Origin: Pirellulaceae bacterium
GTDB taxonomy: Bacteria > Planctomycetota > Planctomycetia > Pirellulales > Pirellulaceae
Reading direction: 5' to 3'
DNA: 64,000 nt
Assembly (NCBI GenBank): GCA_026004775.1
Contig: BPJU01000015.1
Coordinates: forward strand, 62,001-126,000
Shown here one piece after another: positions 36,714 through 47,200 of the stretch; positions within the stretch are counted from its first letter, which is position 1; each line of letters opens with the position of its first letter. The notes below the pieces were generated by a model. That model was not told where the DNA came from, made no database searches, and saw nothing but the letters and a program-made list of their open reading frames with translations. Position numbers and translations under genes: made by a program.

Positions 36714-38792
36714 TTACCAGATGCGTACTCGTTTTTCGGGCGCGATATACATTTTGTGTTGCGGTTGCACGCCGAAAGCGTCATAAAAGGCATCGATGTT
36801 CGAAACAATGCCGATGACGCGGTAACGTGCCGGTGAATGGGGATCGGTAAGCAACCGCCGCCGCAATTCCTCCTCTCGGTATTTCCGCCTCCAGACCTGC
36901 GCATAGCCCATAAAGAACCGTTGCTCACCGGTCGTCCCTTCTATCACCGGCGACGGTCGTCCCTCGAGCGACAACTGGTATGCCGTGAAGGCGATGTTGA
37001 CGCCTCCCAAATCACCGATGTTCTCACCCAAAGTCAATTCCCCATTGATCGCCATGTCTTCAAACGGACGGTACTGGTTGAACTGCTCGACCAGCTTCTT
37101 GCCGCGTTCTTCAAACGCCTGTCGATCCTCTTCCGTCCACCAGTTGCGAAGATTCCCGTCTCCGTCGTATTTGCTCCCCTTGTCATCAAAGCCATGGCTC
37201 AGTTCGTGCCCGATTACCGCACCGATGGCCCCGTAGTTGACGGCGCTGTCGGCATCCAACTGGAAAAAAGGCGGTTGGAGGATAGCGGCCGGGAAGACGA
37301 TTTCGTTCATGAGCGGATTGTAATAGGCATTGACCGTTTGGGGATTCATGTGCCATTCATCCCGATCTACCGGTTTACCGAGTTTGTCGAGCATCCGCTG
37401 GTACTCGAACGCGGCAGCACGCTGGAGATTCCCGGCATAATCGTCCGGCCGAATTTCCAGAGCCGAATAATCTTTCCATTTGTCGGGATAACCGACCTTG
37501 ACCCGTACTTTGGCCAGTTTTTGCAGAGCTTGCTGCTTGGTGGCCTCGCTCATCCAATCCAATTGCCGGATGCGATGGGCAAATGCCCGCCGCAGATTCT
37601 CGACCAACTCAAGCATTGCCTCCTTGGCCTCAGGACGGAAATATTCTCGAACATAGATTTTCCCGACCAGTTCACCGATTACCCCGTCCATCATTTCCAG
37701 TGCTCGTTTCCAGCGTGGCGGCGGTTCGGCGACACCTCGCAACGTCCGGCTGTGGAACTCAAAATGCAATTGTTCCAGTTCTTCGGACGAAGCCGGCGCG
37801 TATGCATCCGCAATCTGAAAGCGCAAATAGTCTTGCCAGACGTCCAGCGAAAAATCTTTTAATAGTCCGTCCAGAGCCTTGAAATAATCCGGTTGGCGAA
37901 CAATAAGCGACTCTTGTTCGTGAACGCCCGCGCCACGAGCAAACTCCTCCCAGGAGACGTTTTTCCACATCGCTTGCAGCTCGGCGGCCGGCAACTTGTT
38001 GTAAGTGCGGACCGGATCGCGGTTCGTGACGCGATCCCACTGGTGGTGGGCCAGGGCGGTTTCCAGTTCCAGGACATGCCGGGCTATCCGATCCGGGTGC
38101 TGCAAACCCACCGCCTGGCACAACCGTACGACATAACTTCGGAATGCTTCCCGGATGCGCTGGAACCGGGCATCGTCGAGCAGATAATAGTCCCGGTCCG
38201 GCAGTGTCAAGCCGCTCTGCGAGACGTACGCCGCGTAGTGGCTGGACCGGCGGGCATCCGGCGCGACAAACACGCCCAGCGGCGTGCTGATCCCGCGCCG
38301 CTGGTTTTCCGACAAAAACCGCACCAGATCCTCCAAAGAGGCAACTTCGTCCACACGCTCCAGCTCTGCCCGCATCGCCGCCATACCACGCTCGGCACGC
38401 TTCTGGAGGTCCATCGCGGATCGGTAGAAATCGCCTACCTTCTGTTCGTCCGAGCCGGCCGGTCTGTCCGGTTTGTTGGCTAACTCTTCTACGATTTTGC
38501 GCAGTGCCTGGCGACTTTGATCGGTAAGATAAGTGAAAATCCCGTAATCCGATTTGTCGGGGGGAATCTCTGTTTTTTCCAGCCAAGTGCCGTTGACGTA
38601 CTGGAAAAAGTCGTCTTGCGGAGCGACAGACTTATCGAAGCCGGACCAGTCAATCCCCGAAGGCCGCTCGGCGTTGGCTGTACCTAAGATGACAAGCATC
38701 AGGCAGCACAGAGAAAATACAATAGCACGTTTCCAGGTAGCGACTGTGACTACCGCGATGTCAAAAGACAACCAAATCGGTTTTCGCTTCAT
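36714..38792 (-). CDS. M13 family metallopeptidase (neprilysin-like)
   Basis: Zinc endopeptidase of 692 aa, exported. The N-terminus MKRKPIWLSFDIA has a hydrophobic stretch ending LVILGTANA, a signal peptide or anchor. The peptidase_M13_N domain begins DWSGFDKSVAPQDDFFQYVNG. The catalytic site is VIGHELSHGFDDKGSKYDGDG, with zinc ligands from HELSH and the third from LGENIGDLGGV. The substrate-binding NAYYNP motif is present, and the end is HKMYIAPEKRVRIW, where the family usually finishes with a CxVW. The start at 38792 has AGGAG 7 nt upstream; the longer frame to 38885 lacks support. Confidence 0.94.
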   Translation of the reverse strand: MKRKPIWLSFDIAVVTVATWKRAIVFSLCCLMLVILGTANAERPSGIDWSGFDKSVAPQDDFFQYVNGTWLEKTEIPPDKSDYGIFTYLTDQSRQALRKIVEELANKPDRPAGSDEQKVGDFYRSAMDLQKRAERGMAAMRAELERVDEVASLEDLVRFLSENQRRGISTPLGVFVAPDARRSSHYAAYVSQSGLTLPDRDYYLLDDARFQRIREAFRSYVVRLCQAVGLQHPDRIARHVLELETALAHHQWDRVTNRDPVRTYNKLPAAELQAMWKNVSWEEFARGAGVHEQESLIVRQPDYFKALDGLLKDFSLDVWQDYLRFQIADAYAPASSEELEQLHFEFHSRTLRGVAEPPPRWKRALEMMDGVIGELVGKIYVREYFRPEAKEAMLELVENLRRAFAHRIRQLDWMSEATKQQALQKLAKVRVKVGYPDKWKDYSALEIRPDDYAGNLQRAAAFEYQRMLDKLGKPVDRDEWHMNPQTVNAYYNPLMNEIVFPAAILQPPFFQLDADSAVNYGAIGAVIGHELSHGFDDKGSKYDGDGNLRNWWTEEDRQAFEERGKKLVEQFNQYRPFEDMAINGELTLGENIGDLGGVNIAFTAYQLSLEGRPSPVIEGTTGEQRFFMGYAQVWRRKYREEELRRRLLTDPHSPARYRVIGIVSNIDAFYDAFGVQPQHKMYIAPEKRVRIW

Positions 38793-38907
38793 GCGATCGC
38801 TCCTAATAGTTCGACGATTAGTAGTATGCCCGCGTTCTGCCATGCCGCTCTCCGGCCGCTGCTGCATAGAGCGATAGCCCCACACGCGCCCGCGCTTCGG
38901 TCAGGGA

Positions 38908-41709
38908 TCACTCCCACGAGTAAAGCAGAACGAAGGTGGCTTGTCCATCCTGCCAGCGAACCGGCACCAGCAGTTCAGTGCGGCCCTGGACTTCTCGCAA
39001 GAGCGGCTCCGCCCCTTCCAGCCTCAGGTAGCCTTGATTATCGAGATGAAAGATCGGCTGGCCGTCCAGTTGGCGGATGTTGCCCGCAGCGACGCGCATG
39101 TAAAGACCGTCCTTGGGGGACTGGCTATGTAATGTCAGCCGGCGTGGTACCGGTTGACCTCGACCGGCTCCTGCCGGGTCCAATCGGTCATCCACCACCA
39201 CATCCCCGAAGCGATAATGGAACGTCGGGCGGCCATCGATTGTCGTATCATAGCCAAGAAACTGATAGCCTGATGCGCGAGGTGGGGCGGTGGGCCAGGG
39301 CTGGTCAAGCGACTCCAGATAGGCAAACGGAGCACCCTCGACCATCGACCAGACATGATCGCCGGCTGGAGGAACGAATCCGGCTCCGCGATTCGTCCAG
39401 TGCATCGTTACATCCAGGAAACGTCCCTGCCAGAGCAGCGCCAACCGCATCTGCTCGGCGTCAAATGCCATGTGAACGCCTTCCGGGAATCCTACGGCGA
39501 TGGCTCGTGCTCCGGCACCCGCAATGAAATTGCGGTAGACGATCGCCCGATCGACCGGCACCAATTCCATGGGAGGCGTCACCAGACCGGCGGGAATGCG
39601 GGCGCGGGGGCCGTCTTCCAGATAGGCCCAAATGGCGGCGATTTGCAAATCGCAATCGGCACCCAAATAGTCCAGCAGGCTCTTGCCCTCCATCGGCCAG
39701 GCACTGGGCATCCGTGTTCCGGGACGAAATGCCGCTGGATTGCGCATGTAACGATGGAACCACTCAGGCCGCAACCGATCATGCATCAACTGGAGATTGA
39801 TCGACTGGATGCCTTGCGCCGGGAATCGGCCGAATGTGTGGCACTTAACGCAACCGAAACCGCCTTCACCCACCATCGCCCATCCGGCCATTTTTACTTC
39901 GGAGATGGGAACCGGAAACTGGACGGGCGGCAGAGGTTGCAAAGCGTCTGCCTTCGACCACAGTGCGGCCAGATGTCCCACGGCCGCCAGCCCGAACTTC
40001 GGCATCCGCGTCACCATGTAGGGACGGTCATTGGCACCTTCGGCCAGAATCCGCTGCAACCACGCCTCTGTCAACTTGCCCCCCACCCCATCCAACGGCG
40101 GCGGTAATCGCCCTTCATCACCCATTTCCGGAGTAGTTGTGGTGAAGAAAGCATTGAACTCAGGCGTCACTCCACCGATTCCGTCGCGTTGATGGCAAGC
40201 AAAACAGGAGTAGGTGGCCATCGTAAGCTGCCATTGCTGGCGGGGCGGCAGCACCTCGGGCGGTCGCTTCAAACGCTCCACCATTTGCGTCAGGGCTTGC
40301 CGTTGTTCTTGCGAAAGACGATACCGCGGTGCCGTTCGAGGTGGATCCGGCGCAAGACAACCACGAGCCGGGTCCAACCGATCGGCAGGCGGTATCCCCT
40401 CCAGCACCGGCATGGGTGATGAATCCGACAAGGCGTGGCATGCGGCACAACGCAGAGTCTGGAAAAAGCGGCCACCCTCTTCCACCAGCCGCTCGTCTGC
40501 GGTTACCGAGGTTGGGCCCAGCCTGCGGAGAACTTGCGGCGCGTCGTCCGGCACGATGCCGGCGAACAATTCATCCAGCGGCCGGCGCTTCATGCCGGGC
40601 CCTTCCACTTCACAAACCAAAATCTCCTCTCCCGCGTGCTCGAAATAGTCTACCCGCACGGGATAAATTCCCGCTTCCAGCCGCACGTCGGTGGATTTTT
40701 CCTGGGAAGCATGGATGCCGTCGTTGTCGATGAGCACCCGTCCATCGAGCTCCAGCCGCGCCCCGTCGTCCGACCTCAGCCGGAAGCGGTAGATCCCCGC
40801 TTGCATCACACGCAATCGACCCTCAAAGCGCAAGGCGAAAAAATCTTTGCGCTTTGCCACACCCACACCGATTCGATCGGCCTCTCCCACCGCCGCAGGT
40901 TGCAACTCATCCAACCGAGGTAGCTCATTCCACCGCCCCTCGTAATAGGCGTAGCGGACGCGAGAGACTTCGGGCAGTTGCAGCAGGAAAGCGGCCATGG
41001 CACGAGCTTCGTTCTCATCGAGCCGGAAATCCGGCATGCGGGCCGCCCGGCGTACGGCCAGCGGATCCCGCAAAAAGGCAGTCAACCCTTCCAGGGTGTA
41101 CTTTGCCGAGACATGGCTTAAAGGTTTGGCGGAAGGTGTTCCCGCCATGCCGGGCCTCTGATTGCCGTGGCAGGCGGCGCAGCCGATCGAATGAAAGAGT
41201 GTTTCGCCCTGCCCGCGCGACCCGGCAACAGGCAATTCCTCGCGAGCCGAACCGCCTTTGGCAGAGAGGAAGTGCACCAGAGCCGAAACGATGCGGGGCT
41301 TCTCATCGGCAGCAAATCCGTGCAGCACGTCCGGCATCACCGTACCGGGATGGGCTGTATACGGGTCAGCCAAGAATCGTTCCAGGTAAGCGGCACGGAC
41401 TCGGGCAGTCGTCTCTGCCAGGATAGGAGCCGCAGGCAGTTCCAGATGCTCCCGCCAACCTTCGCTTACCTTGTGACAGGCACCGCAACGCAGTTCCTGC
41501 CACAAATAGCGGCCATCGGCGCCGCTTTCTTTCGTTAGCGCTTCGGGCCAGCGTCGCCAGGCCGGAAGGGCGATTTCGGTTGCCATTGCCGGCGTTGCCA
41601 GCAACCAACCGATCCCTGCCAGAAGAAAACACAACAGCCGGCGTGCAATCGCAACAGGAAATGTGTCAGCCGCCTTTTTAGCGAAAAAAACTGAAGCCAC
41701 TGCAACCAT
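38908..41709 (-). CDS. multihaem (five CxxCH) cytochrome c protein with a PA14 domain
   Basis: About 933 aa, exported (FPVAIARRLLCFLLAGIGWLLATPAMA). Five haem c attachment motifs are seen: CGACH at about residue 75, CAACH near 176, CAACH near 420, CFACH near 503 and CVKCH near 621. Between the second and third lies a PA14 domain (YYEGRWNELPRLDELQP, FRLRSDDGARLELDGR), a carbohydrate-binding beta-barrel. The last 250 residues form a beta-rich part without recognised motifs. The combination fits a planctomycete periplasmic electron carrier tied to sugar oxidation, which is inference. Start ATG 41709 has GGAG 9 nt upstream; a GTG at 41724 is the alternative. Confidence 0.88.
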   Translation of the reverse strand: MVAVASVFFAKKAADTFPVAIARRLLCFLLAGIGWLLATPAMATEIALPAWRRWPEALTKESGADGRYLWQELRCGACHKVSEGWREHLELPAAPILAETTARVRAAYLERFLADPYTAHPGTVMPDVLHGFAADEKPRIVSALVHFLSAKGGSAREELPVAGSRGQGETLFHSIGCAACHGNQRPGMAGTPSAKPLSHVSAKYTLEGLTAFLRDPLAVRRAARMPDFRLDENEARAMAAFLLQLPEVSRVRYAYYEGRWNELPRLDELQPAAVGEADRIGVGVAKRKDFFALRFEGRLRVMQAGIYRFRLRSDDGARLELDGRVLIDNDGIHASQEKSTDVRLEAGIYPVRVDYFEHAGEEILVCEVEGPGMKRRPLDELFAGIVPDDAPQVLRRLGPTSVTADERLVEEGGRFFQTLRCAACHALSDSSPMPVLEGIPPADRLDPARGCLAPDPPRTAPRYRLSQEQRQALTQMVERLKRPPEVLPPRQQWQLTMATYSCFACHQRDGIGGVTPEFNAFFTTTTPEMGDEGRLPPPLDGVGGKLTEAWLQRILAEGANDRPYMVTRMPKFGLAAVGHLAALWSKADALQPLPPVQFPVPISEVKMAGWAMVGEGGFGCVKCHTFGRFPAQGIQSINLQLMHDRLRPEWFHRYMRNPAAFRPGTRMPSAWPMEGKSLLDYLGADCDLQIAAIWAYLEDGPRARIPAGLVTPPMELVPVDRAIVYRNFIAGAGARAIAVGFPEGVHMAFDAEQMRLALLWQGRFLDVTMHWTNRGAGFVPPAGDHVWSMVEGAPFAYLESLDQPWPTAPPRASGYQFLGYDTTIDGRPTFHYRFGDVVVDDRLDPAGAGRGQPVPRRLTLHSQSPKDGLYMRVAAGNIRQLDGQPIFHLDNQGYLRLEGAEPLLREVQGRTELLVPVRWQDGQATFVLLYSWE

Positions 41710-41949
41710 GAAACGCAACTCCACGGTAAATCATGGCCGCCTGATGCGGCAACGTCACCGTCAATAATATCGGGGGGCGCTTTGTGCGGGGGCGGCTGGC
41801 AGCATACCGCTTCGCCGCGGTCAAGGCAGGCGGCCGAGGCAACACCCTCACCGCTGTGACGGTCATTGTACCGGGCGGCCGCGGAACAACAACCGGTGCA
41901 GCGTGGTTGGTGTGGAGTCGGGAGAAAGGGTACCCAAAAAGCCGTCTTC

Positions 41950-42159
41950 TTACCGGCGCGAAATGTTGCGCAAGAACGACACCACTGTGTGCCCGGTCAT
42001 CATGCCCAAAAGGTAGACGATAACAATCAGCAGCGCTAAAGGCATGGAAACCCTGATGGTAAATATGGAAAGAGTAACCATCGAAATATTTTGTATCACA
42101 AATAAAACGACTAACGCAATTATGAGAATAGTTGCCACAGCACGTATGTTTTGCATCAT
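41950..42159 (-). CDS. LapA/DUF1049 domain-containing small membrane protein
   Basis: 69 aa with two transmembrane helices: MMQNIRAVATILIIALVVLFVIQN, then a short loop MVTLSIFTIRVSMPLAL and a second helix ending VYLLGMMTGHTVVSF. The FVIQN...V.L.....MPLALLI..VYLLGMMTG pattern is that of LapA (DUF1049), in E. coli associated with lipopolysaccharide assembly. The start at 42159 has AAAGGA 6 nt upstream; the frame to 42207 has no upstream similarity. It lies between the amidase start side and the cytochrome, with no operon relation seen. Confidence 0.8.
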   Translation of the reverse strand: MMQNIRAVATILIIALVVLFVIQNISMVTLSIFTIRVSMPLALLIVIVYLLGMMTGHTVVSFLRNISRR

Positions 42160-42256
42160 GAGTAGTCCTTTCAACGCGAAACCCGAACGGCTGATCCCTA
42201 GTGGCACGACCGGCTTATCTATTTTAGCTGCATATGATGGATTTTGCGATCACCGA

Positions 42257-43672
42257 TCAATTGGCGGCAAGTGACGGGCGGCGCCGCCAGTATTCAGTGG
42301 CTTGCTGGAAAAAGTAGGCAAGCTGAAGTACGGCAAAATCACCGAGCGGCGGCCCCACGATTTGCAGACCTACCGGTAGTCCCTCGGACGAAAAACCCGC
42401 CGGTACGGAGATCGCCGGCAGACCTGTGGCCGAAATCCAATAGCAGGATTTCATCCAATCAAGGTAGGATCCCATCCGGATGCCGTTGATTTCCTGAACG
42501 TACGGCTGTTGGACGTCAAAAGGCAAGACTTGAACGACGGGTGCCAAAAGAAAGTCGAATCGCTGGAAGAATTGGAGCATGCGGTGGTAGATTCGGGTCC
42601 GAAGTGCTTCTGCTCGAGCTACATCCTGTCCGGAAAGACGTTTACCTTGTTCCACATTCCACACGATGGTTTCTTTAATTTCACCGGGGTAGCGGTCGAT
42701 AAGGTCCGAATACATCCATGCGAACCGCCAGGCGCGGAGCGTACAGAACACTTCGTCTGCATCGCTCAGATCCGGATCCGCTTGCTCGACGACACAGCCG
42801 GCTTGATGGAATACGGCGAGGCTGTTTTCGAGCACATCCAGCACGGGGCGCTCCACCGGCAGGCCGCCCAGGGTGGGACTCCAGGCCAGGCGTGTGCCAC
42901 GGAAATCGCGTTCCAGCGGCTCGAGAAACCGCTCCCCCGGCTCGGGCAGCGAAATGGGCGAGCGCCGATCGGGCCCCGCGATCACGGACATCAACAAGGC
43001 GACATCTTCCACCGTGCGGCCCATAGGACCTGCCACGTTGAGCGTGAACCATCCCATCGGATCAGGCCATAAAGCGACTCGACCGGCCGAAGGCCGAAAC
43101 CCGACCACATTGCAGAACGAGGCCGGATTGCGCAGCGAACCGCCGGTGTCGGTGCCGTCAGCCAAAGCCGCCATGCCGCACGCCAGAGCCACAGCCGCTC
43201 CCCCACTGCTGCCACCACAGGTGCGGCTGAGATCGTACGGGTTGCGCGTGGCACCGAAAAGTCGATTAAACGTTTGCGATCCCGCGCCGAACTCCGGTGT
43301 GTTCGACTTGCCTACCATGATGGCTCCGGCCAGCCGCTGCCGCTCGACAATCGCCGCGTCGGAAGTCGGCACGAAATCGCGAAATACCGTCGAGCCGTAG
43401 GTGGTTCGAACCCCCCGAGTTTCGAAAAGATCTTTGTGCACGACTGGAAGTCCGTGCAATCGGCCCGTAGCCTGTCCGCGCGCCTGCTGTTCGTCGGCCA
43501 GTCGCGCTTGCTCCAAGGCCTGCTCTGCCGTCACGGTCACCACCGCGTTGACCACCGGATTCCACTGTTCGATCCGCTCCAGACAAGCCGAAACCAACTG
43601 GCGGGCCGACAACTCGCCTTTCTTGATCAATCCCGCCAACACCGTGGCCGGCAAATCGCACAAGTCGCTCAT
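42257..43672 (-). CDS. amidase (amidase-signature family)
   Basis: About 471 aa, amidase-signature hydrolase. The catalytic Ser-cisSer-Lys triad is visible: Lys in LPVVHKDLFETRG, and the Ser residues in TCGGSSGGAAVALACGMAALADGTDTGGS. The remainder is normal (GFRPSAGRVALWP, TGLPAISVPAGFSSEGLPVGLQ). It may hydrolyse a carboxamide or act as a GatA-like subunit; no gatB or gatC is present, so a stand-alone amidase is more likely. The start could be ATG 43672 or TTG 43678, the latter 5 nt after AGGAGG. The region upstream holds MITE copy B. Confidence 0.9.
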   Translation of the reverse strand: MSDLCDLPATVLAGLIKKGELSARQLVSACLERIEQWNPVVNAVVTVTAEQALEQARLADEQQARGQATGRLHGLPVVHKDLFETRGVRTTYGSTVFRDFVPTSDAAIVERQRLAGAIMVGKSNTPEFGAGSQTFNRLFGATRNPYDLSRTCGGSSGGAAVALACGMAALADGTDTGGSLRNPASFCNVVGFRPSAGRVALWPDPMGWFTLNVAGPMGRTVEDVALLMSVIAGPDRRSPISLPEPGERFLEPLERDFRGTRLAWSPTLGGLPVERPVLDVLENSLAVFHQAGCVVEQADPDLSDADEVFCTLRAWRFAWMYSDLIDRYPGEIKETIVWNVEQGKRLSGQDVARAEALRTRIYHRMLQFFQRFDFLLAPVVQVLPFDVQQPYVQEINGIRMGSYLDWMKSCYWISATGLPAISVPAGFSSEGLPVGLQIVGPPLGDFAVLQLAYFFQQATEYWRRRPSLAAN

Positions 43673-44265
43673 CGTCAACCTGGCCTCCTACCCCGAATGC
43701 CTTCTATGTCTTTCCAAACCCCGATCACCTGAACAGCCAGCCTCCGCGATCCGCATGGATTCTCGGCCAAAGGCAGGCACCCTGTCCAGCCCATGCCCGG
43801 AAAAAGGGTGGGTTACCAACTCTGTAACCGTTCACGGTTGAATTTGAGGGTCGTTCGGTGCCTCACCATTGAAAGTGCGGAACACTTGCGTGTTCCGCAT
43901 ACGGAAAGTAGACGCTTCGCGAGGATTTTTTCAATGCGGAAGTCTCACGGCGAAACGCTGGCGCGTTCCGCCTTGCGACTTCCGCTACCCCCTAAACCAA
44001 TATCGTTTTCTTTATTTGCCAACCGTGAACGGTTACCCAACTCTTTTGGTCCGTTCCGCCGCCAGCGGAAGGCTTGCGCATTCCGCTCTGGGCTATGAAA
44101 AAACACTTTGCGACTCGGCTATTCATACGGGACGACTCCGGCTGCCGCTGCTGCATGCACCCGGCAAAGTCCGCTACCATCCAGGGATTAGAAGTGATTT
44201 AAAGCTTGATCGCGGGATGATTCCCTTTCGAGCCGGCAAACGATGGAAAATAATCAGCAAATTTT
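43673..44265. other. intergenic region with MITE copy B
   Basis: 593 bp without a supported gene. From left to right: the probable amidase promoter (about 43673-43815), an 8-bp repeat CCAACTCT, MITE copy B (43824-44036), the second CCAACTCT, then about 220 bp up to the dehydrogenase stop. That last part contains another short inverted-repeat-like stretch (TTCCGCCGCCAGCGGAAG at 44054), resembling the internal sequence of the element and possibly decayed. ORFs here of about 100-142 codons lie across the MITE and are not genes. Confidence 0.6.
43824..44036. mobile_element. MITE-like element, copy B, with perfect 8-bp target duplication
   Basis: 213 bp with perfect 16-bp ends GTAACCGTTCACGGTT in inverted orientation. 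It is flanked by CCAACTCT at 43816-43823 and 44037-44044. It shares the internal TGCGGAACAC-TTGC-GTGTTCCGCA hairpin with copy A, and the CTTGCGACTTCCGCTACCCC stretch near the right end. It differs from copy A in the middle (a CACGGCGAAACGCTGGCGCG segment replaces GCGGCGGCCGC). No transposase is encoded. Located upstream of the amidase. Confidence 0.88.
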
Positions 44266-47200
44266 TTACTGATTGGGCAAATATCTCCAATTCTTGATAA
44301 AAGAAATTAGATCAGCCATTTCTTGCAAGGAAATGTTCTGTTCGAGCCCCTCGGGCATGAGAGATTGACCGGTAGATTGTATCATTTCGATATCACTTCG
44401 GGGGAGAACCTCGGTCTTATTTTCCGCCTGGCGGAGCGTGATGCTGGTGGCTGTTTCCGAGGCGATGATACCGGTCAGCACACGGCCGTCCGATGTCTGG
44501 ACGATATAGCTGATATAATTCCCGTCAATGGCTCGATTGGGTTGCAGGATATCTACCAGCAGTTGTTGAGGTGTCTTGGTGCGGGAATCGGAAATGTCCG
44601 GCGCGACGTCTACGCCCAGAGAGCCGATTCGGTGGCAGGTGGCGCAATGCCGAGCGAACACGTCTCGGCCGCGGCGCGGGTCGGCCGGCAACTGGAGGCA
44701 AGGCTGATAGCGTTCCAGCACCACTTGACGATCCTCACTGACTCGCAACGACGCCAGTTGGGCGACGCGCGTGCGGATGTCCGGGAGGGAATGTTTTTGC
44801 AGGCGAGCGAAATCGGCGGCTGCCACCTGCCTGGGCGGCAAGCGGCCCTCTTCCATCGCCCGCACCAGCCGTTCGGCTACCTCCCGGCGTGCCAGCGCCG
44901 CTTCGACCAGGGATGTCCGCACCGCCGGAAGCTCTTGAATAAACCGGCCAATGAGCGTTTCCCAAAACGCCTGGTCGGAATCAGAAGTAGCCTGTCTGTT
45001 TGATAAAAAGCGTATAGCGGCCACGCGCAAAGCGGTGGGTTGGGCTGTGTCCAGCGCAAGAGTGCGTAGAAGATCCGTTTGCGGATCGAAGCGTAGTAAC
45101 TCCATGGCTTCGATGCGCCGTGACTCCGGTAACGCACCGTCGGAAGCGGCTCGCTCTTCTTGTACCACCAATTCACGCCACCGGACCTGGCGCGGGTTTT
45201 CGGACAGCCAGGCGAGTGCTTTAGGACTTCGGCGGGCCCATCCCGCCAGCAGGCCGGCTAGGGCACGACGAGCCATCTCAGCGGTCAGAGCCGGATCGGA
45301 AACGGCCAATGTGATCAACCGATCCAGTACTTCCGGCCGCGGATCAGAAACTTGTCCGGCGGTGCGGGCCACGTCGACGATGGCATCGACCAGCCGCGTA
45401 GCACCTTCTTTGGCGGCTCGTTCCACGAGCGTCACGAGCAGTGAATCGGCCAGTGGACCGGCGGCCAATTGGACGGCCCGGCGGGTCCACACGTCATCGG
45501 CACTGCGTTCAAGAATGGTAGCCAGCGCCTCGAGCTCTTCGCGGCGGGCGGGGATCAGCCAAAGTGCTGCCTGGAAACGCACGCGAGCATCTGCGTCACC
45601 GGCCTTGGCGGCCACGCGGTTACGCCAGGAGGGGTCCTCCCGGAATCGCTCGCTCAGGATCAGCGCCTGCTCGCGCAGCTCCGGTGCGGGATCTTCCAGC
45701 GCTTCAGCCAGTAGATCGGCATCCAGTTGGTGCAATCCTTCCAGCAGCCAGAGTGCGTGAACTTTCGTTACCGTGGTGGTAGCTTCGGCGGCCAGGCGTC
45801 GCAAAGCTTGATCGATCTGGGGCGGTTCGTTTTCCAGGATGAGGCGCGCGGCCGTCTCTCGCTGCCAGGCATTGGGATGCTCCAGAGCCTTCAGCCATTG
45901 CTCCGGGGTGCTGCCCACCGGATCGGATCGGGGCGGCGCACCGCTGCGCCGGATCCGCCAAATGCGCCCGCGGTCTCGACCCAGATACAGATCCGGACGC
46001 CGCTTCAGTTCCTCCGGCATAAATTCGGGATGCTCGATGACCGCCCGATACATATCGACAACGTAAAGCGCTCCGTCCGGGCCCAGTTCCAGGTTTACCG
46101 GTCGAAACCATTCGTCGGTGCTCGCCAGGAAATCGCGATCGTCATAAGCGGGACGTGACGTAAAAGTAGCCCCGGCCGCCTCCGGAATCTCGCGGTGCAC
46201 CAGGTTTCCGGTCGGTTCGCACACGAAAATGTTGTTTCGGTATTCTTCCGGCAAGGCGGTGCCGCGGTACCAGAGCACACCGCAGGCGGCGGTGAATTGG
46301 TGTGCGTGCAGGTTGGAGGTCGTCCAGGCGCGCGTCAGCGGGAAGACTCGCGAATTCTCCGCAAATGCCGCCACATCCTGCATCACCTCCGAGACGGCCA
46401 CGCCAGGACTGCGCGCCAAATAACGATCCTCCAACACCACATGCCGGCACGGATTTCGGTTGCTGCACACGAAGCGATGGCCGAAGTCATCGAACGCGAG
46501 ACCGAATTGTCCCAATCCGGAAACCGGTTCGTAGAACGACCCGCGAGGATCAAACCGGAAGTCGCGATTGCGGATCGACACCACCGGCAATCCGGGGCGG
46601 CGCACATCCCGCACCTCGCCACCCCGCAACCCATTGGCGATGTAGATCATGTTGTCCAACGCCAGCACCGGATGATTGGCCCTCAGTTGCGAATTGCCCT
46701 CTGTAAACCCCTCGAACCAGGTCTCCGAGACATCGGCTTGGCCGTCCCCGTCGGTGTCCCGCATCCAGATCACCCGACCTGACAGTGTGACCAGCAAGCC
46801 GTCTCGCCAAGGCTGAACTCCGGTGGGAAACAGCAGGTGTTCCGCAAACACGACTGCCGTTTCATAACGCCCGTCGCCATCCGTGTCGGTCAAGCGGCTG
46901 ATGCGCGATAAAGGCGGTTGGCCTTCCGGAGGGCCATCCGGGTAGTCGATCATCTGGACCACCCACATGTGACCCGCTGCATCGAAGCGTATGGCGACCG
47001 GATCGATCACGTCCGGTTCGCACGCCACCAGCTCGATCACCAGCCCCTCCGGTAAACGGAAAGTTTGCCGTGCTTGCTCCGGTTCCAAAGGCAATGGGGT
47101 TTGGAGCAGGGTTGGGGGAGAATCTTGCCCGGTTTGGCCGCACGCGCAATAAGGCCCCCAGTCCAGAGCGAGAAATGCGGCACAGACAGGCAGCAGGTGC

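Noticed and set aside
36837-37862. 341-codon open frame on the plus strand
   Set aside because: Lies entirely opposite the M13 peptidase, whose motifs are unambiguous; no recognisable features.
30477-41939. Shared 13-mer GGTACCCAAAAAG at about 30477 and 41929
   Set aside because: Shared 13-mers are expected many times by chance in 64 kb, and no symmetry or consistent context supports a function.
43869-44297. 142-codon open frame with CVFRIRKVDASRG
   Set aside because: It is a translation of MITE copy B and flanking DNA; the same pseudo-peptide appears in the other copies in different contexts.
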